DNA from: Pelodera strongyloides
Lineage: Eukaryota > Nematoda > Chromadorea > Rhabditida > Rhabditidae
Reading direction: 5' to 3'
DNA length: 64,000 bases
Assembly (NCBI GenBank): GCA_036852015.1
Contig: JAANDG010000231.1
Span: 146,331-210,330 of the forward strand
How positions within the stretch are numbered: the stretch's first letter is position 1; each line of letters starts with the position of its first letter. A model generated the notes under the pieces. The model was not told the DNA's origin and searched no databases. It was given only the letters and a program-made list of their open reading frames with translations. Shown in pieces: positions 49,196 to 60,181 of the stretch. The position numbers and the translations under genes are program-made.

Positions 49196-51569
49196 AAATC
49201 GTTGAACGTAATTATCTACCTCACAGATTGAATTGACTTCTCCATGCATACTTCCATTGTTTATATACTGGCAACTTCCATAAGACATACTTACTTTGTG
49301 GCCTGGTGATAAATTGAAGTAAAAATGCTAGTTTCTACCATATCTTGATCACGAGATGTTGATAGTTGCATGTCAGAATAGTCTATGTGTCAAAATGCTA
49401 TCAAAAGAAGTATTTCATTTCGAATCCGTGATGGATAATAAACTTCGTAACCTGCTCTTATCTGATCTTGTATCAACAGAAACTGTTGCGAGTGAAAAGC
49501 CATAAAAAGAAAATTTGTCAGGAACGCAAGAGACAAGCCCATGTAGAATTAAGATAATATTTTGTACCATACAAAGCATGACTCTTTGAATACAGGAAAT
49601 ATTTGTTCGCGGAAAAGTAATCGTTTGGCTCCGCGAGTTTAGGGTGTTATAGAAAACAGCTTTTACAGTCATCTTTCTGAAATCAAACTCTTCGCACGCA
49701 AGTAAATTCAACATAACTTTTTTGCGCGTGATACCGATCCTCACAAAACGGTCGTAGTGTTTGGTCGCGTAGCATCGATTTGTCGAAAAACACTTTAAGG
49801 GCTTCTGTTCTCACGGCGAAAGTGGAACCTTTCCACTGTCATGTCATAGTAGTGACAAATTAATCAGAAAGTTTTGTTTGAACTGGTTTTGAATTCGACT
49901 GTTTGAAAATACACTGCACTTTAGTTGCGTGAAGAAGGTGTGGCATCCATTGCGCTCAGTCGGTTAAAATATTTAGCGCTTAATTTTTGTTTTGTTTTTG
50001 TTTATAGTAGTCGACACTATTTCTCGGCACATTGAGTACCTTATTGCTATATGCGCTTGTTCCAACAATACGAAAACAATTCAATTCGGACGATCTTTCG
50101 GCAATTGGTCAAATCGGATTCTACATTTCTACAGTTTATGAGTCCTGTATGATTACGTTTTAAATGTTACTGACTTAAAGCGAAATACCATTTTACGAAA
50201 CACAATGTAATAAAGAACCCAAACTAAACTAGGCAATCCTAAATCTTCAAGCCATAGTGTGGCATCCAGAAAAACGTTCCTGATATGTGAGCGTATAAAT
50301 TTTTTTAGTACGCAATATGAAGAGAAAACATATGATCTTGCATCCAAGAATAGCTATTGTAGGGTTTATAGTCCAGCAGACTACAAAAGTTTCAGTACGA
50401 AAACACCACGTCACCAAGAATCAAAACACCATGAAGTTTCATCACAAACGTGGCGATCGTATGTTAATTTGTAATCAAAAACCGTGATATTGTTATTAAG
50501 AGTGTTTTCTAATCATGTGCTTCTTCCAGGAGAAACAATCCACGAACGTCATTATCATTTACGACTTGGATTAGTTATTCTTTTCACTAGCTGTACAAAA
50601 ACAGACAATGCTGACAAAAAAATTCTTTGCAATGAAAACCTAATATAGTTTGAAACAAAGGAAATAGTGATTCACCACTCTTAATATATAGTAAACATAA
50701 AAAGGGCTTAACGGATGTGGGATAAGAAACCAAAAACAATTGTGTGCTATTAAATGCTTGACGTCCTTGCATAGACGATTAAGCCATTGAATCTGTTTTT
50801 GGCGTGAGAATGGGGGTGGATTCAAGCTTTCTTTTCAGATGGAAGTATTTCACGTTCCCTTGATAAAACTTGTATGAAACATATAGAGGAGAGCTGCCTG
50901 TTCGTGTACCGTTATTGCGAGGTTGGAACCATTATTAATCAATTGCTCATTTTCTTGTAGTTGGAATTTCTCATCACACTGTAATTTTCGCATGAAATCA
51001 CACTGATACCTTTCCTGGTTAATGTGAGCTTTATTGTGTTATAAGAATGATTACATTGGAAAAGATCTGTACAATGTTGACTACATCGCGGAAGTTGAAA
51101 ACGTTCCGAAAAAAAGAGAGTTTATCTAAGATTGTAACAGTCATTCCCAGGAAAAATATCATGACCTTGCACAAAAATGACCAAACAAGCGTGAGTCAAT
51201 CCTACATTTGCAATTAACTGAATATTGTGTACTGACAAAATGGGGACATAAATCAGGTGTCGCACTAAGAATTTGATCAGGATATAATAAAACAAACATA
51301 CCGTGTCACTAGAGTGCAAAGACTAATGCGATAAATTTTCCGAAAAATCCTGAGTAGTCAATGGGTACTAATGACTGGAAAATTAGCGGTATTGGAATCA
51401 ATCACTGTATGCGATAGCAACTAAATAGTTTTATTAAATGACTTCATTTATTAAGTTTAGTTACCCACGTTTGAGGTATCCTTATTGTGGCCTATGGCCG
51501 AAACGTTGACGTTTTATCATTTGGAGGGACATTTATTTTATCATCATCTGAACAAAACAACTTTATTTA
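49196..51569. other. Gene-poor region
   Basis: I see no supportable gene. The longest frame (49415-49744, minus, 109 codons) lacks splice sites, known motifs or coding bias. A solitary element end TTAAAGCGAAATACC lies at 50175-50189. Confidence 0.5.
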
Positions 51570-51953
51570 TTAAAGCGAAATGGTGGTCTGTCTCGAAAAA
51601 AATTCGTCGAAAATTGCAAAAGGGGGCGGAGGGAATATCAGTGCGTTCGTTACAGCAATAACCACGCCCATTCTTTACTTGGAAATTCTCTATTTCGTCA
51701 TTTGGATGCTGCGGAGTGTCTTATAATTTGAAAAGGCACATTGCTCGACTCCGCCCACATCGTTACTAGTATAAGAGCCGGTGTTTCGCGCAAAGCGAAT
51801 TTCCCCATACAAAATAGCAAAAAATGGTTGTTTGAGAACATTTTTATTCAATATGCACTTATTTGTTTGTGTTTTTATGTTTATTTTCGTTTATAACTTT
51901 TTTCAAACTATTTTTGGTGAAAAAACCCCAAACCGGGTGGTATTTCGCTTTAA
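51570..51953. mobile_element. Element with TTAAAGCGAAAT terminal inverted repeats
   Basis: Left end TTAAAGCGAAATGGTGG and right end the complement of TTAAAGCGAAATACCACC give inverted ends of about 12-13 bp, with TTAA at both sides. The 384-bp interior has no coding capacity. Its right part (51866-51942, ending ACCGGGTGGT) is also found in collagen intron 2. Confidence 0.75.
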
Positions 51954-54120
51954 GTCGGAAAACTTCACAGCGGATGACTGTGCTCAATGTATCAACATAT
52001 AAGCAGCTACTAAGTAAGCAGGGTGCCCACCAAGTATTTGCAGCGAAACCCCCCCCCCCCGGTATTTCGTCACTCTAGTTATCCGACACATGACTTACAG
52101 CGATATTTTGTTCTCGCTCTGTGATTACTGGTCACATCAGAAAGAAAATATTGACCTTCAGCAATGTCCTTCTGTAAAAAAGGTAAAATTGAGAGAAAAT
52201 CAGAAGCAATATGGGTAATTAGACATGATTTCTTGGAGTGAAATATACTTTTGGATGTCAGGGATGTCGGATGTTTTGATGTTTTTGGAGTATTAAACAG
52301 TAAGTCTATAGCACAAAAAGAATCGCCGAGGCATACTCTACAAAGCGAAACGTCGCTAAATATGTTTCACGGACGGTGAATGAAAAATCTCTGAAGTCGA
52401 ATCGCAGTTGGTAGAAGCAAATGGAGTGATGGATCTCTGCCGGTGTATCTCTACGGTTACTAATATTTACAAAATGAGCTACTAGAAGAACGGTCAAAAG
52501 TAACTCCGGTGCTTGCACATACAGTATGTCTCAAATTCCAATAAGAAGCTTAAGCATTATTTGGTTTGAAGGGGGTTATTCGCATGAGACATAATCAACA
52601 GTATGGGAGACAGCACAATAAATGTGCCTCATAATATATTACATATTAAATTGTTTGGCTTCTTGCTTTCGGCTCGAAAGCAATCGTCCAATATTGTGCG
52701 GGTCGTTTCTTATAAATAAAAAAAGAAACTAGACAAACACGGCAATGGCAGTGTACATAACCGAAAAACTTACGCATGTACTAATACATAACATAACGAA
52801 CAAAGAAACCGATGGTTGTGCATATAGCACGTATCTGGAATGTTTAATCCGTGAAATAGCTTGTTCAAAAAAATCAAACGGATTTAATACTACACTACTG
52901 TTCTGCGACTATATGCTGATTTGTCAAGATACTTCTGTTTCTATTCTATAAAGCTGATTTAGTTCTCTCGCAAACAAGAAATGTCAGCTTCACATGCGTG
53001 TTCTATTATCAAAGACTAGCAAAGACATCATTTTAATTAGCCACCAATAACCGTTGTATTTGACATTTTATTATTCACCTTGGAACAATAATGACAGGCA
53101 TGAGATACAATAATGATAGGTAGAAGAACATACGCCGTGTAGTTAACTTTTAACCTCTGGCGTGCGGTTCTTAAGTGCGGCTACATTACGATCTTAATAA
53201 ATTCTTTGAGGAGTATACAACTTTTGGTTTCGTCAAGATTTATAATTCCAGGCGCCTTTTATAATTTCATTACAAAGGGGCCAAAGGACACCGCAATTTC
53301 CTTGTCTGATGAAAGCAATTATAAATATGTGTAGTGAGGAGGGGGTATTGAACTCCGAGAGCTTACATGAAATACGTGTTTATTAAAATAATCTGCTCAG
53401 TTCCAAGGTTTGATATTCAAACATTCAGGGGATAAAGTTTACTTTTGAGCCAAAATGAAACTATTATGACATTATTCTGGCACTTAAGTCATCAATTGTG
53501 TAAAGTGGGGAATAAAAATGTGGATTTCATCTTAGTCTGTCTGAGCTGAGAGAATAATTGGAGCTTTTCGGAATCATACATAGTAATACTAGTTTATCAC
53601 ATCAGGATGTTGCACCCCATCAACGCGGAAACAAAGTCATTTGTACAAAATACAACGAGGACGAAAGGGCGATCAGGGACATAAAAGATCCAACTGACGT
53701 GGCTTTCCTTTGTTAGCGCCAACATAGTGACCATTGGGTTTAATTAGCTCACAGTACACCTGAAAGCTGCACCCATCAACATTAACACGCATAATCGCGC
53801 ACAAACCCTGTATAACGTAGAATGAATTTGATTTCAATACTATTACACGTGTGAGAATGAACACGACGTTGCGATCCAAATTGACAGGGGTAAGCACTCC
53901 AGTAGAAATTGGTGCTCCCTACTGCACTCCGCGAAATAGATCGTGACTAACGCAAGAAATATATCTGTGTTTATTAAACTATGATCTTCCCACTCCAAAT
54001 GTGTGGTCTTCTAAAAATCGAGGTGTTGAAATTCACTATTGAGTCAACAATGTGAATGTCCTTCTGATGATTTCAATAAGGCGTCAATTTTCCGGAAGGG
54101 TGTGGTCAATACCATCTAAG
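51954..54120. other. Gene-poor region
   Basis: No exon, RNA gene or clear repeat could be supported in this AT-rich stretch. Small open frames (52306-52518 and 53673-53897 on the minus strand) have no supporting signals. Confidence 0.5.
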
Positions 54121-54534
54121 TTTAAAGGCTCAGGCCCACGTACTAAAAGTTTTATCCATTTTTTCTGTGATAAATCTCTGCGAAAACCGCTTTGTATAAT
54201 ATGCAAACTTGGATAAGTTATTCAGAAAAGAAGCTCCTCAGAAATGAACCCCAGTTTGAGATTGAAAATGCGTTTCTGCGCTCAGATGGCCATGTGTTGC
54301 ACAGGAAAATACTTCCTAATACTGATTTAATCAATGTTAACATAGTCTTCTGAGTTTCCATCCCTTTTCACGTCCAGAAACCCGTGTTTGGCTATTTTTG
54401 GGTGCTGATTATGGTAACTAGTTGGGGATCTTCATTTGATGCAAAATCACCCGAATTCGCAAATTATGCAAAACGGTTTTCGAAGCCACGTTTTACCAAT
54501 CCTGGAGTTTTATTGCGTGGGCCTGAGCCTTTAA
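54121..54534. mobile_element. Inverted-repeat element with TTTAAAGGCTCAGGCCCACG ends
   Basis: The first 20 bases TTTAAAGGCTCAGGCCCACG are matched at the end by CGTGGGCCTGAGCCTTTAA. Further in, the arms stay partly complementary (GCGAAAACCG against CGGTTTTCG). The ends are close relatives of those of the element at 27682-28112. Non-coding. Confidence 0.82.
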
Positions 54535-55310
54535 GTGATTGTACCACTATCGAAGAATTGGAGCTCTTCCACAGTTGACTCACCTTGTGTCGCCGCAAGC
54601 TTTGTTTGGTGGTGAAAATTCCTAGAAAAGCAAAATTGCAAAATTCTGGGTAGCATGTCCAGATTCAACTATTATTTTCCCAATCCTGTCACTGATTCGG
54701 TAGATTTAGGAAAAAATCGTCAAACAAAACAAAAAAACTCCTTTCCACGCAAGATTATGTCCAACTGACTCAACGATTCGTGAAACCTTAGAGGGACGTT
54801 CTACCCTAATGAAACGTAAAGATTGTTTAATATGCTATCAAACATTTGGGACACGAAAAAACCATGATTACCTCCAGACTCATTTGTTTTCTGCTCTTTT
54901 GACATTTTCTGCACATGCGCACGAAATATTCCTAATCGAGAAATTATTGCTGTAAAGTTGCAAGGAAAAAGCACAAATTTTAGCGTGCTATGCTGTGCTA
55001 TGTGTGTGCTTTGTGTGTGCCACGCTATGCTGTGTGCATTTTTGTGTGCCTGCAGTAACAGAGCGAATAAACTTTTATTGATCAAAGTCGTTTGTTTATG
55101 GCGTCAACTACACGGATTAAAGATTTTGACATTTCTGCCCAATACCCGATTACAACATTTTTAACGAATGTTGATATTACAAAATGGTCATAGTCTTTTC
55201 CTCGCTATCTGATCATCTGTCGTTATGCTTGAGGTCAAACATTACTGATTAAAAAATATTCTTCTCACTCAGGTGAAAAGACTGGACGAGGAGGTTACAA
55301 AAAGGTTTTC
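54535..55310. other. Non-coding spacer between two elements
   Basis: Contains a TG-rich GTGTGC/TGTGCTATG run near 54985-55050. No gene is seen. Confidence 0.5.
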
Positions 55311-56168
55311 TTAAAGCGGTATGGACCCATTTTGGGGTTTTCGTCCAAAGATAGTTCAGAATATTTTATGAAGGAAAACAAAGATAAAAAGTACAGAAAT
55401 GAGGGAAACATCTATTCAAAAAATCTATTCAAAAATGGATTTTGTACTAAAAATATTCGATTCTGCGCGATTTCATGAAAAGTCCGCACATGGCCGGTAA
55501 AGCAAAAACGCGCAGAAAATTTTAATAAATCTTAGTGGGGTTTTCAAGTATGCCGAAAAGTTGCCGTATCTTGGAACTACACGAGAATATTTTTTTAATT
55601 TTTCATATTTATATATGCAGGTTTCGTGCAGAAATACGTAGTATTGATAGAATCACACCGAATTTTTCGGATACTTGGTAAACCCATAAATAATTATTTT
55701 CCGCAGCATCCAAATGATACATTGACAAAAATTTAAAATTTACAAGTAATGGGGTTTCCAAGTATGGCCGATTTTCCCTCCATGCGTAGAAAAAAACTAC
55801 TGTATTTTGGAACTACACGAGGATAAGACCATTTTTGCGGCAGGTAGCCATAGGACCATTTTCTCAAGAGTGCCATCCTCGCCTTGTTTAGGCTTATAGC
55901 ATGACGCATTTTCTATAATGCGGATAAATTTTAAAGATGTATGGAAAATTAGGGTGGATTGGTACACTATTTTGTTAAAGATGTATGCAAGATTAGGGTG
56001 GATTGGTACACTATTTTGCGATTGATACTTGGAATGAAAACGCGGGGTTTTTGGCATACGTGGAAGCCCCATAAAAACTCTAAACTGGGCGGTAACGAAC
56101 GCATGGAAACTTTCTCGGTCCCTTTTGGTTTTTTTTGTTGCTTAAACGTGCCCGCCATTTCGCTTTAA
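55311..56168. mobile_element. Larger TTAAAGCG-ended composite element
   Basis: Begins TTAAAGCGGTATGG and ends in the complement of TTAAAGCGAAATGGCGGG, TTAA at both sides. Inside, a module near 55530-55600 (GGGGTTTTCAAGTATGCCG, then TTGGAACTACACGAG) recurs near 55748-55825. It also holds a 44-bp tandem duplication at 55931-56018. No coding frame is convincing. It looks like a non-autonomous element with internal duplications. Confidence 0.65.
55931..56018. repeat. 44-bp tandem duplication
   Basis: Copies 55931-55974 and 55975-56018 share TTAAAGATGTATG.AA.ATTAGGGTGGATTGGTACACTATTTTG with two mismatches, so the duplication is recent. Confidence 0.9.
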
Positions 56169-57078
56169 CCTTTAACCAATTACCGAACAGGAAACAAAAG
56201 TTGATGAAGATAAAATACGCGATATTTGCTCATTTTTATTTATTCGCTCACTTTCAACAACAATATCAAAGGGGACTTTGAATATACTGCTCCAGGAATT
56301 GTTTTTTTTTATAGTATAAACTCTACAAAACACATACGATACCATAAAAAATCAACGGAAAACAAAGGCGTGTTATCAATGTGAATGTTTTGTATAGAAT
56401 CCCTCGGAAAAAATTTCCTTTGTACACTTTTCCGCGTTTGCTCCATTCTATCAGCTCCCAAGGCACCGTACCTCTAACAAATAGTGTGGCACGAGAAAAT
56501 ATTTTCTGAAAACACCGAAAACGGCGAGGCACTCCGACATTTTCCAAAATTATTTGTAAATATGCTTTACTTTATTTCAATGTATCTTCTCATTCCTTAT
56601 TTCCGTTTTCAATATTACAGTACAGCAAAAATGATTCACTTTTTCCAAACCTCCTTTACATAACCATGAGATTGCAAATCCCTTATTAGATGTTCTAGTA
56701 TACGGCTTAATGGAAAAGACCACATGTATCCCTGAGATCCCGCACATTTCCTGTCCAATGTTTAGGTAGACAAACAGATAACTAAACTGTCGGATAAACA
56801 ATATCCTAAGAAATTCCAAATATAAAGCGGCGGGAAATTTTCAAAAGGTATTAACATGATCAACTCTATGTATTGTGTGGTAACTATTAGAAAACCGCTT
56901 TAGAATTCGAAATGCCCCCACCCCCATAACGTCGTGTGGTATGACTGTCCCAAATTAAAACTTGGACTCGTTGGGATGTGGCAGCGTGGATCAATGCGTT
57001 TTTGGATGAGCGGACATCCAAGGGTGCCTCTGGTGTCTTACTATATGTACCAAAAGTCTAAAAATTTATATTGTAGGA
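56169..57078. other. Upstream region of the zinc-knuckle gene
   Basis: No gene can be supported. The stretch ends in TATATTGTAG-GA, a likely trans-splice acceptor two bases before the ATG at 57079. Confidence 0.45.
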
Positions 57079-58129
57079 ATGGATACTTCGGAGAGTCTTT
57101 CGGATTCTATCTCCGGCAGTAATCTTCACACTAAAAGATCAAAGTTTCGCCTTCGCAAGATGCAGACCTTATTGGATCATATGTCGAAAAGCAAATTCCA
57201 CAAAGAATCGTCGATGGTTTGCGAATTTTGTGTGCAGCCTCACCCGTCTTACAAGTGCCATCTTACACTTGCGGATCGAATTATGCACATCGTTGTCCAA
57301 GATAAGTGTATGATTTGCCTGCAGCCCGAGCGCCTTCCCGACCACGTGTACAATTGCCCTGCTGAGACTGCTGAGTGTCCAAGATGTGGTCAAAACCACA
57401 ACTTTGCCCTCTGCCCTCTCCTTTCAACCAATCTGACTGCAACTATAAATGCTCATTTGAACAATCAGAAGGCACTCCTTGCTCCGTTTGCTGAGGAGAA
57501 CGCGCTTGGAATAATCAAGGATTCGCATCAAGTGATTGCTCGATCCGCGAATAAGAGGCCTTACCCCACTCATGTGGCAAGAGCTGGCCCTTCTCCCCAG
57601 TCATTGACAAAGCCAAACGCTAATGGGGATTCATCGACGCACCAGGCGAATACAGTACCCAAATTTATCGCCGAAGCAGAGGTATGCCACGAAGTGTTAT
57701 GATTTGACGTCAGTACATTTGTTCCCACATATGACTATGCCAGCCAATTCGCGTCGATTTTTTCAGTATCACAGTATCGAAAAAGTAAACACCCTAGCGA
57801 CCGAATGGGCTTTTTTATTTTCTTCAAGTGTAATTTTAAAGAAAATTGTGAAGTAATTTCCTGAAAAAGGTACCTTCTATTTCTTATTTTCGTTTATAAT
57901 TCTTATTTTCAGGGGTCAACTGTGCAGGAGCCGCAGAAGAAGAAGAGAAATCGACGTACGAGACGAAAAAGGACGAAGGAAAGGAGAGACGAAGAGAAGA
58001 ACACAGAAGGAAAGGACATGGACGAATATTTGGATGACTCTCTGGGTATGTCTGCAATTTTTTGGCTACGAATTTCATGCTAAGTTTGTGATGGGATTGA
58101 TCCATAACCGCTAGTCAACCTTGATGGTA

Positions 58130-58163
<34 letters not shown>

Positions 58164-58191
58164 ATAGCTTATATATATATATATATATATA

Positions 58192-58252
<61 letters not shown>

Positions 58253-58385
58253 CTTATATATATATATATCTGCGCGATGTATAATTTGTTTCATTTTCTT
58301 AGACGAAGCTACTATCTCCATAAAACACATTCACAGCCTTTCCGGGGATACATGGTTTAATGAATGTTTGATTCGAAACCAATAA
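57079..58385 (+). CDS. Gag-like triple zinc-knuckle protein
   Basis: Three exons, 57079-57681, 57913-58045 and 58303-58385 (TAA), join in phase to 272 residues. Residues 1-45 are basic and Ser-rich. Three CCHC-type knuckles follow: Cys48/Cys51/His55/Cys60 (CX2CX3HX4C), Cys77/Cys80/His89/Cys93 (CX2CX8HX3C) and Cys100/Cys103/His107/Cys112 (CX2CX3HX4C). This spacing and order resemble the nucleic-acid-binding knuckles of BEL/Pao-type retrotransposon Gag, so RNA or ssDNA binding is likely (inference). Exon 2 is a strongly basic run (KKKRNRRTRRKR) that could be a nuclear-localisation or RNA-binding segment, followed by an acidic end. No protease, reverse transcriptase or LTR is seen nearby and the gene has two spliceosomal introns, so a domesticated Gag fragment or an unrelated zinc-knuckle gene is more likely than an active element. 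Intron 2 is filled by a TA microsatellite. Confidence 0.78.
58126..58270. repeat. (TA)n microsatellite
   Basis: About 145 bp of nearly pure TA in the second intron of the zinc-knuckle gene. It can form a cruciform, and its length in the assembly is probably unreliable. Open frames through it are artefacts. Confidence 0.93.
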
Positions 58386-60181
58386 CTATGGAGGTGGTAT
58401 ATTGATGAAACCTGGCAGTGGCATAAATTGGGGTGCATTGTCCTCGGGTGCTAGCTGGTCAACCTCTTCGACCATTCTGTCAGGCACATGCAAGTTAAAG
58501 TTGGTCAGGACACTGTGACCGTCTTACCGCCTCCCGCATACGTCTGCTTGGGTGGTCTAATTCTTTCTAAATCATGCAATTTAGTAATCGCCACGTCATC
58601 GGAAGAAGACGGAGAGATAAAATAAGAAGAATTTCGTCGCGACAGTCAATGGAAAATTTATTATTAAATAAATGTAACTTCTTTACATTTATTCGATGAG
58701 CACTGTTACGATTTCATTCCCAAGCATATTCACTTTTTAAAAACCTGGCATATCCCCCTTTCGCATTCCGCGGGTTCTTATTTGTTCTTCTGTTGTGTTG
58801 CTTGCAGCTAACTGTATAATAAACGTATTGTTGAACATAGCTTCGAACAATAACGAAGTAATAAAACGCAAGAGGTTGCGATTGCAATGTATATTTTTTT
58901 TCATACCACGTAAGAACTTGCAGTTGTCTTTTTGTCAAAGCTGGCCTGTAAAGATAAACAGATAGACTCATGTAACGTTGGTTATTTCTTGGTTATTTCA
59001 GTGTAATAATGCGCGGTAATATTGTCCATGATGGATACATCAAGTACTAGAACTGGAAGGGTGGGAGATGCGTGTAGAAACCAATCCCATCACATTGAAC
59101 TATTTTGGTTTCTGTTTTAAAGTTGTTCCTAATATGGGACACAACTACTCGGTACACTGAACCCCAACTACTCGGTACACTGAAAAAGCGACACAATGTA
59201 TATAAAAAATTCTCTTATATATGCATTATAATCACTTCAATGCAATAGCCGGAAATGTGAGAAGGACAATCTATATTTGTTTACTGAGAAATCGTAGTAC
59301 AACACAAGCTAGGAGCAAAAATATCAGTGTCAGATTAACAGTAAGAAAAACTACGGGGAGAGAAAAACCGATCTTAGAGTCATTTGTTGCCATTGCGTAC
59401 TCTATTGCTTATGGTTAGTTCGTAGTATTCCACGTTCTAATTGCTAGCAAGTATTTTATCACAAATGTTTCGTAATATTCGCAAAAGCCTACTGTTTCGT
59501 TATATTCACACTCGTGGCGCAGGTCGATGAAGTTAATGTAAATTTACATCTCACCTCTGTCCCGCAGATGAATTCTATGGAAGACGTTTGTAGTTTGGTT
59601 GTTTTACATCCGAAGAGGTCAAAGAGAGATCTGTTTCGTCGAGTTTCGTCTGGTCGTGCCAGGTGTATGACAACGCCGCCTCCCCGGGGCATGCATATTC
59701 TAAGCGGGTAACCGTCTGTTGCGCGGGAACTGTCCATATAAGCAGATCCTCCCGCTATCATTCACACAATCACTTCGTCTTACCCACTTCCGTTCCATTA
59801 TTCGCGGCTATGGCATTACATATAGCCCCTCCCGAACCATCTTCTTCGTAAATGTTGAGTTTATTGATCCTCCACCAAGATCACCCATGCAACCGTCCCT
59901 TTTAGCTGACCACATGACATGTCCAATATAGACGTTAGAAAATTTTATAATTCTAATTAAGTATGGTTTAGTAACATGATTTCAGCAAGCAATTACATAT
60001 TCATAACTTTCAAACCACTTGTCCTCTCTAAACAATTGCTGAATCTTTGGTCATATCGTGACATACTGTATGCGTCTGCTGATTTCTTTCTTTTCTTTTT
60101 TTTACTTTGCGATCGTTTCCGGATGAATATTTGACATCCTTTACAATTTCTTACGAACAATTGCTTTAGAGGCGGTGAATT
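58386..60181 (+). other. Intergenic region with one orphan exon-like segment
   Basis: At 59571-59661 an ATG follows a good acceptor (CACCTCTGTCCCGCAG) and a frame of about 30 codons (MEDVCSLVVLHPKRSKRDLF) runs to a donor AG-GTGTAT. It cannot be spliced to the RhoGAP gene in frame, because the exon at 60170 has a stop in every usable phase. It may be an unplaced 5' exon, a short gene or chance. The rest shows no gene. Confidence 0.3.

Noticed and set aside
49415..49744. 109-codon minus-strand open frame in the gene-poor region
   Set aside because: No known motif, no splice sites and no neighbouring exon in phase.
58121..58360. Open frame rich in Tyr and Ile
   Set aside because: Translation of the TA microsatellite in an intron.
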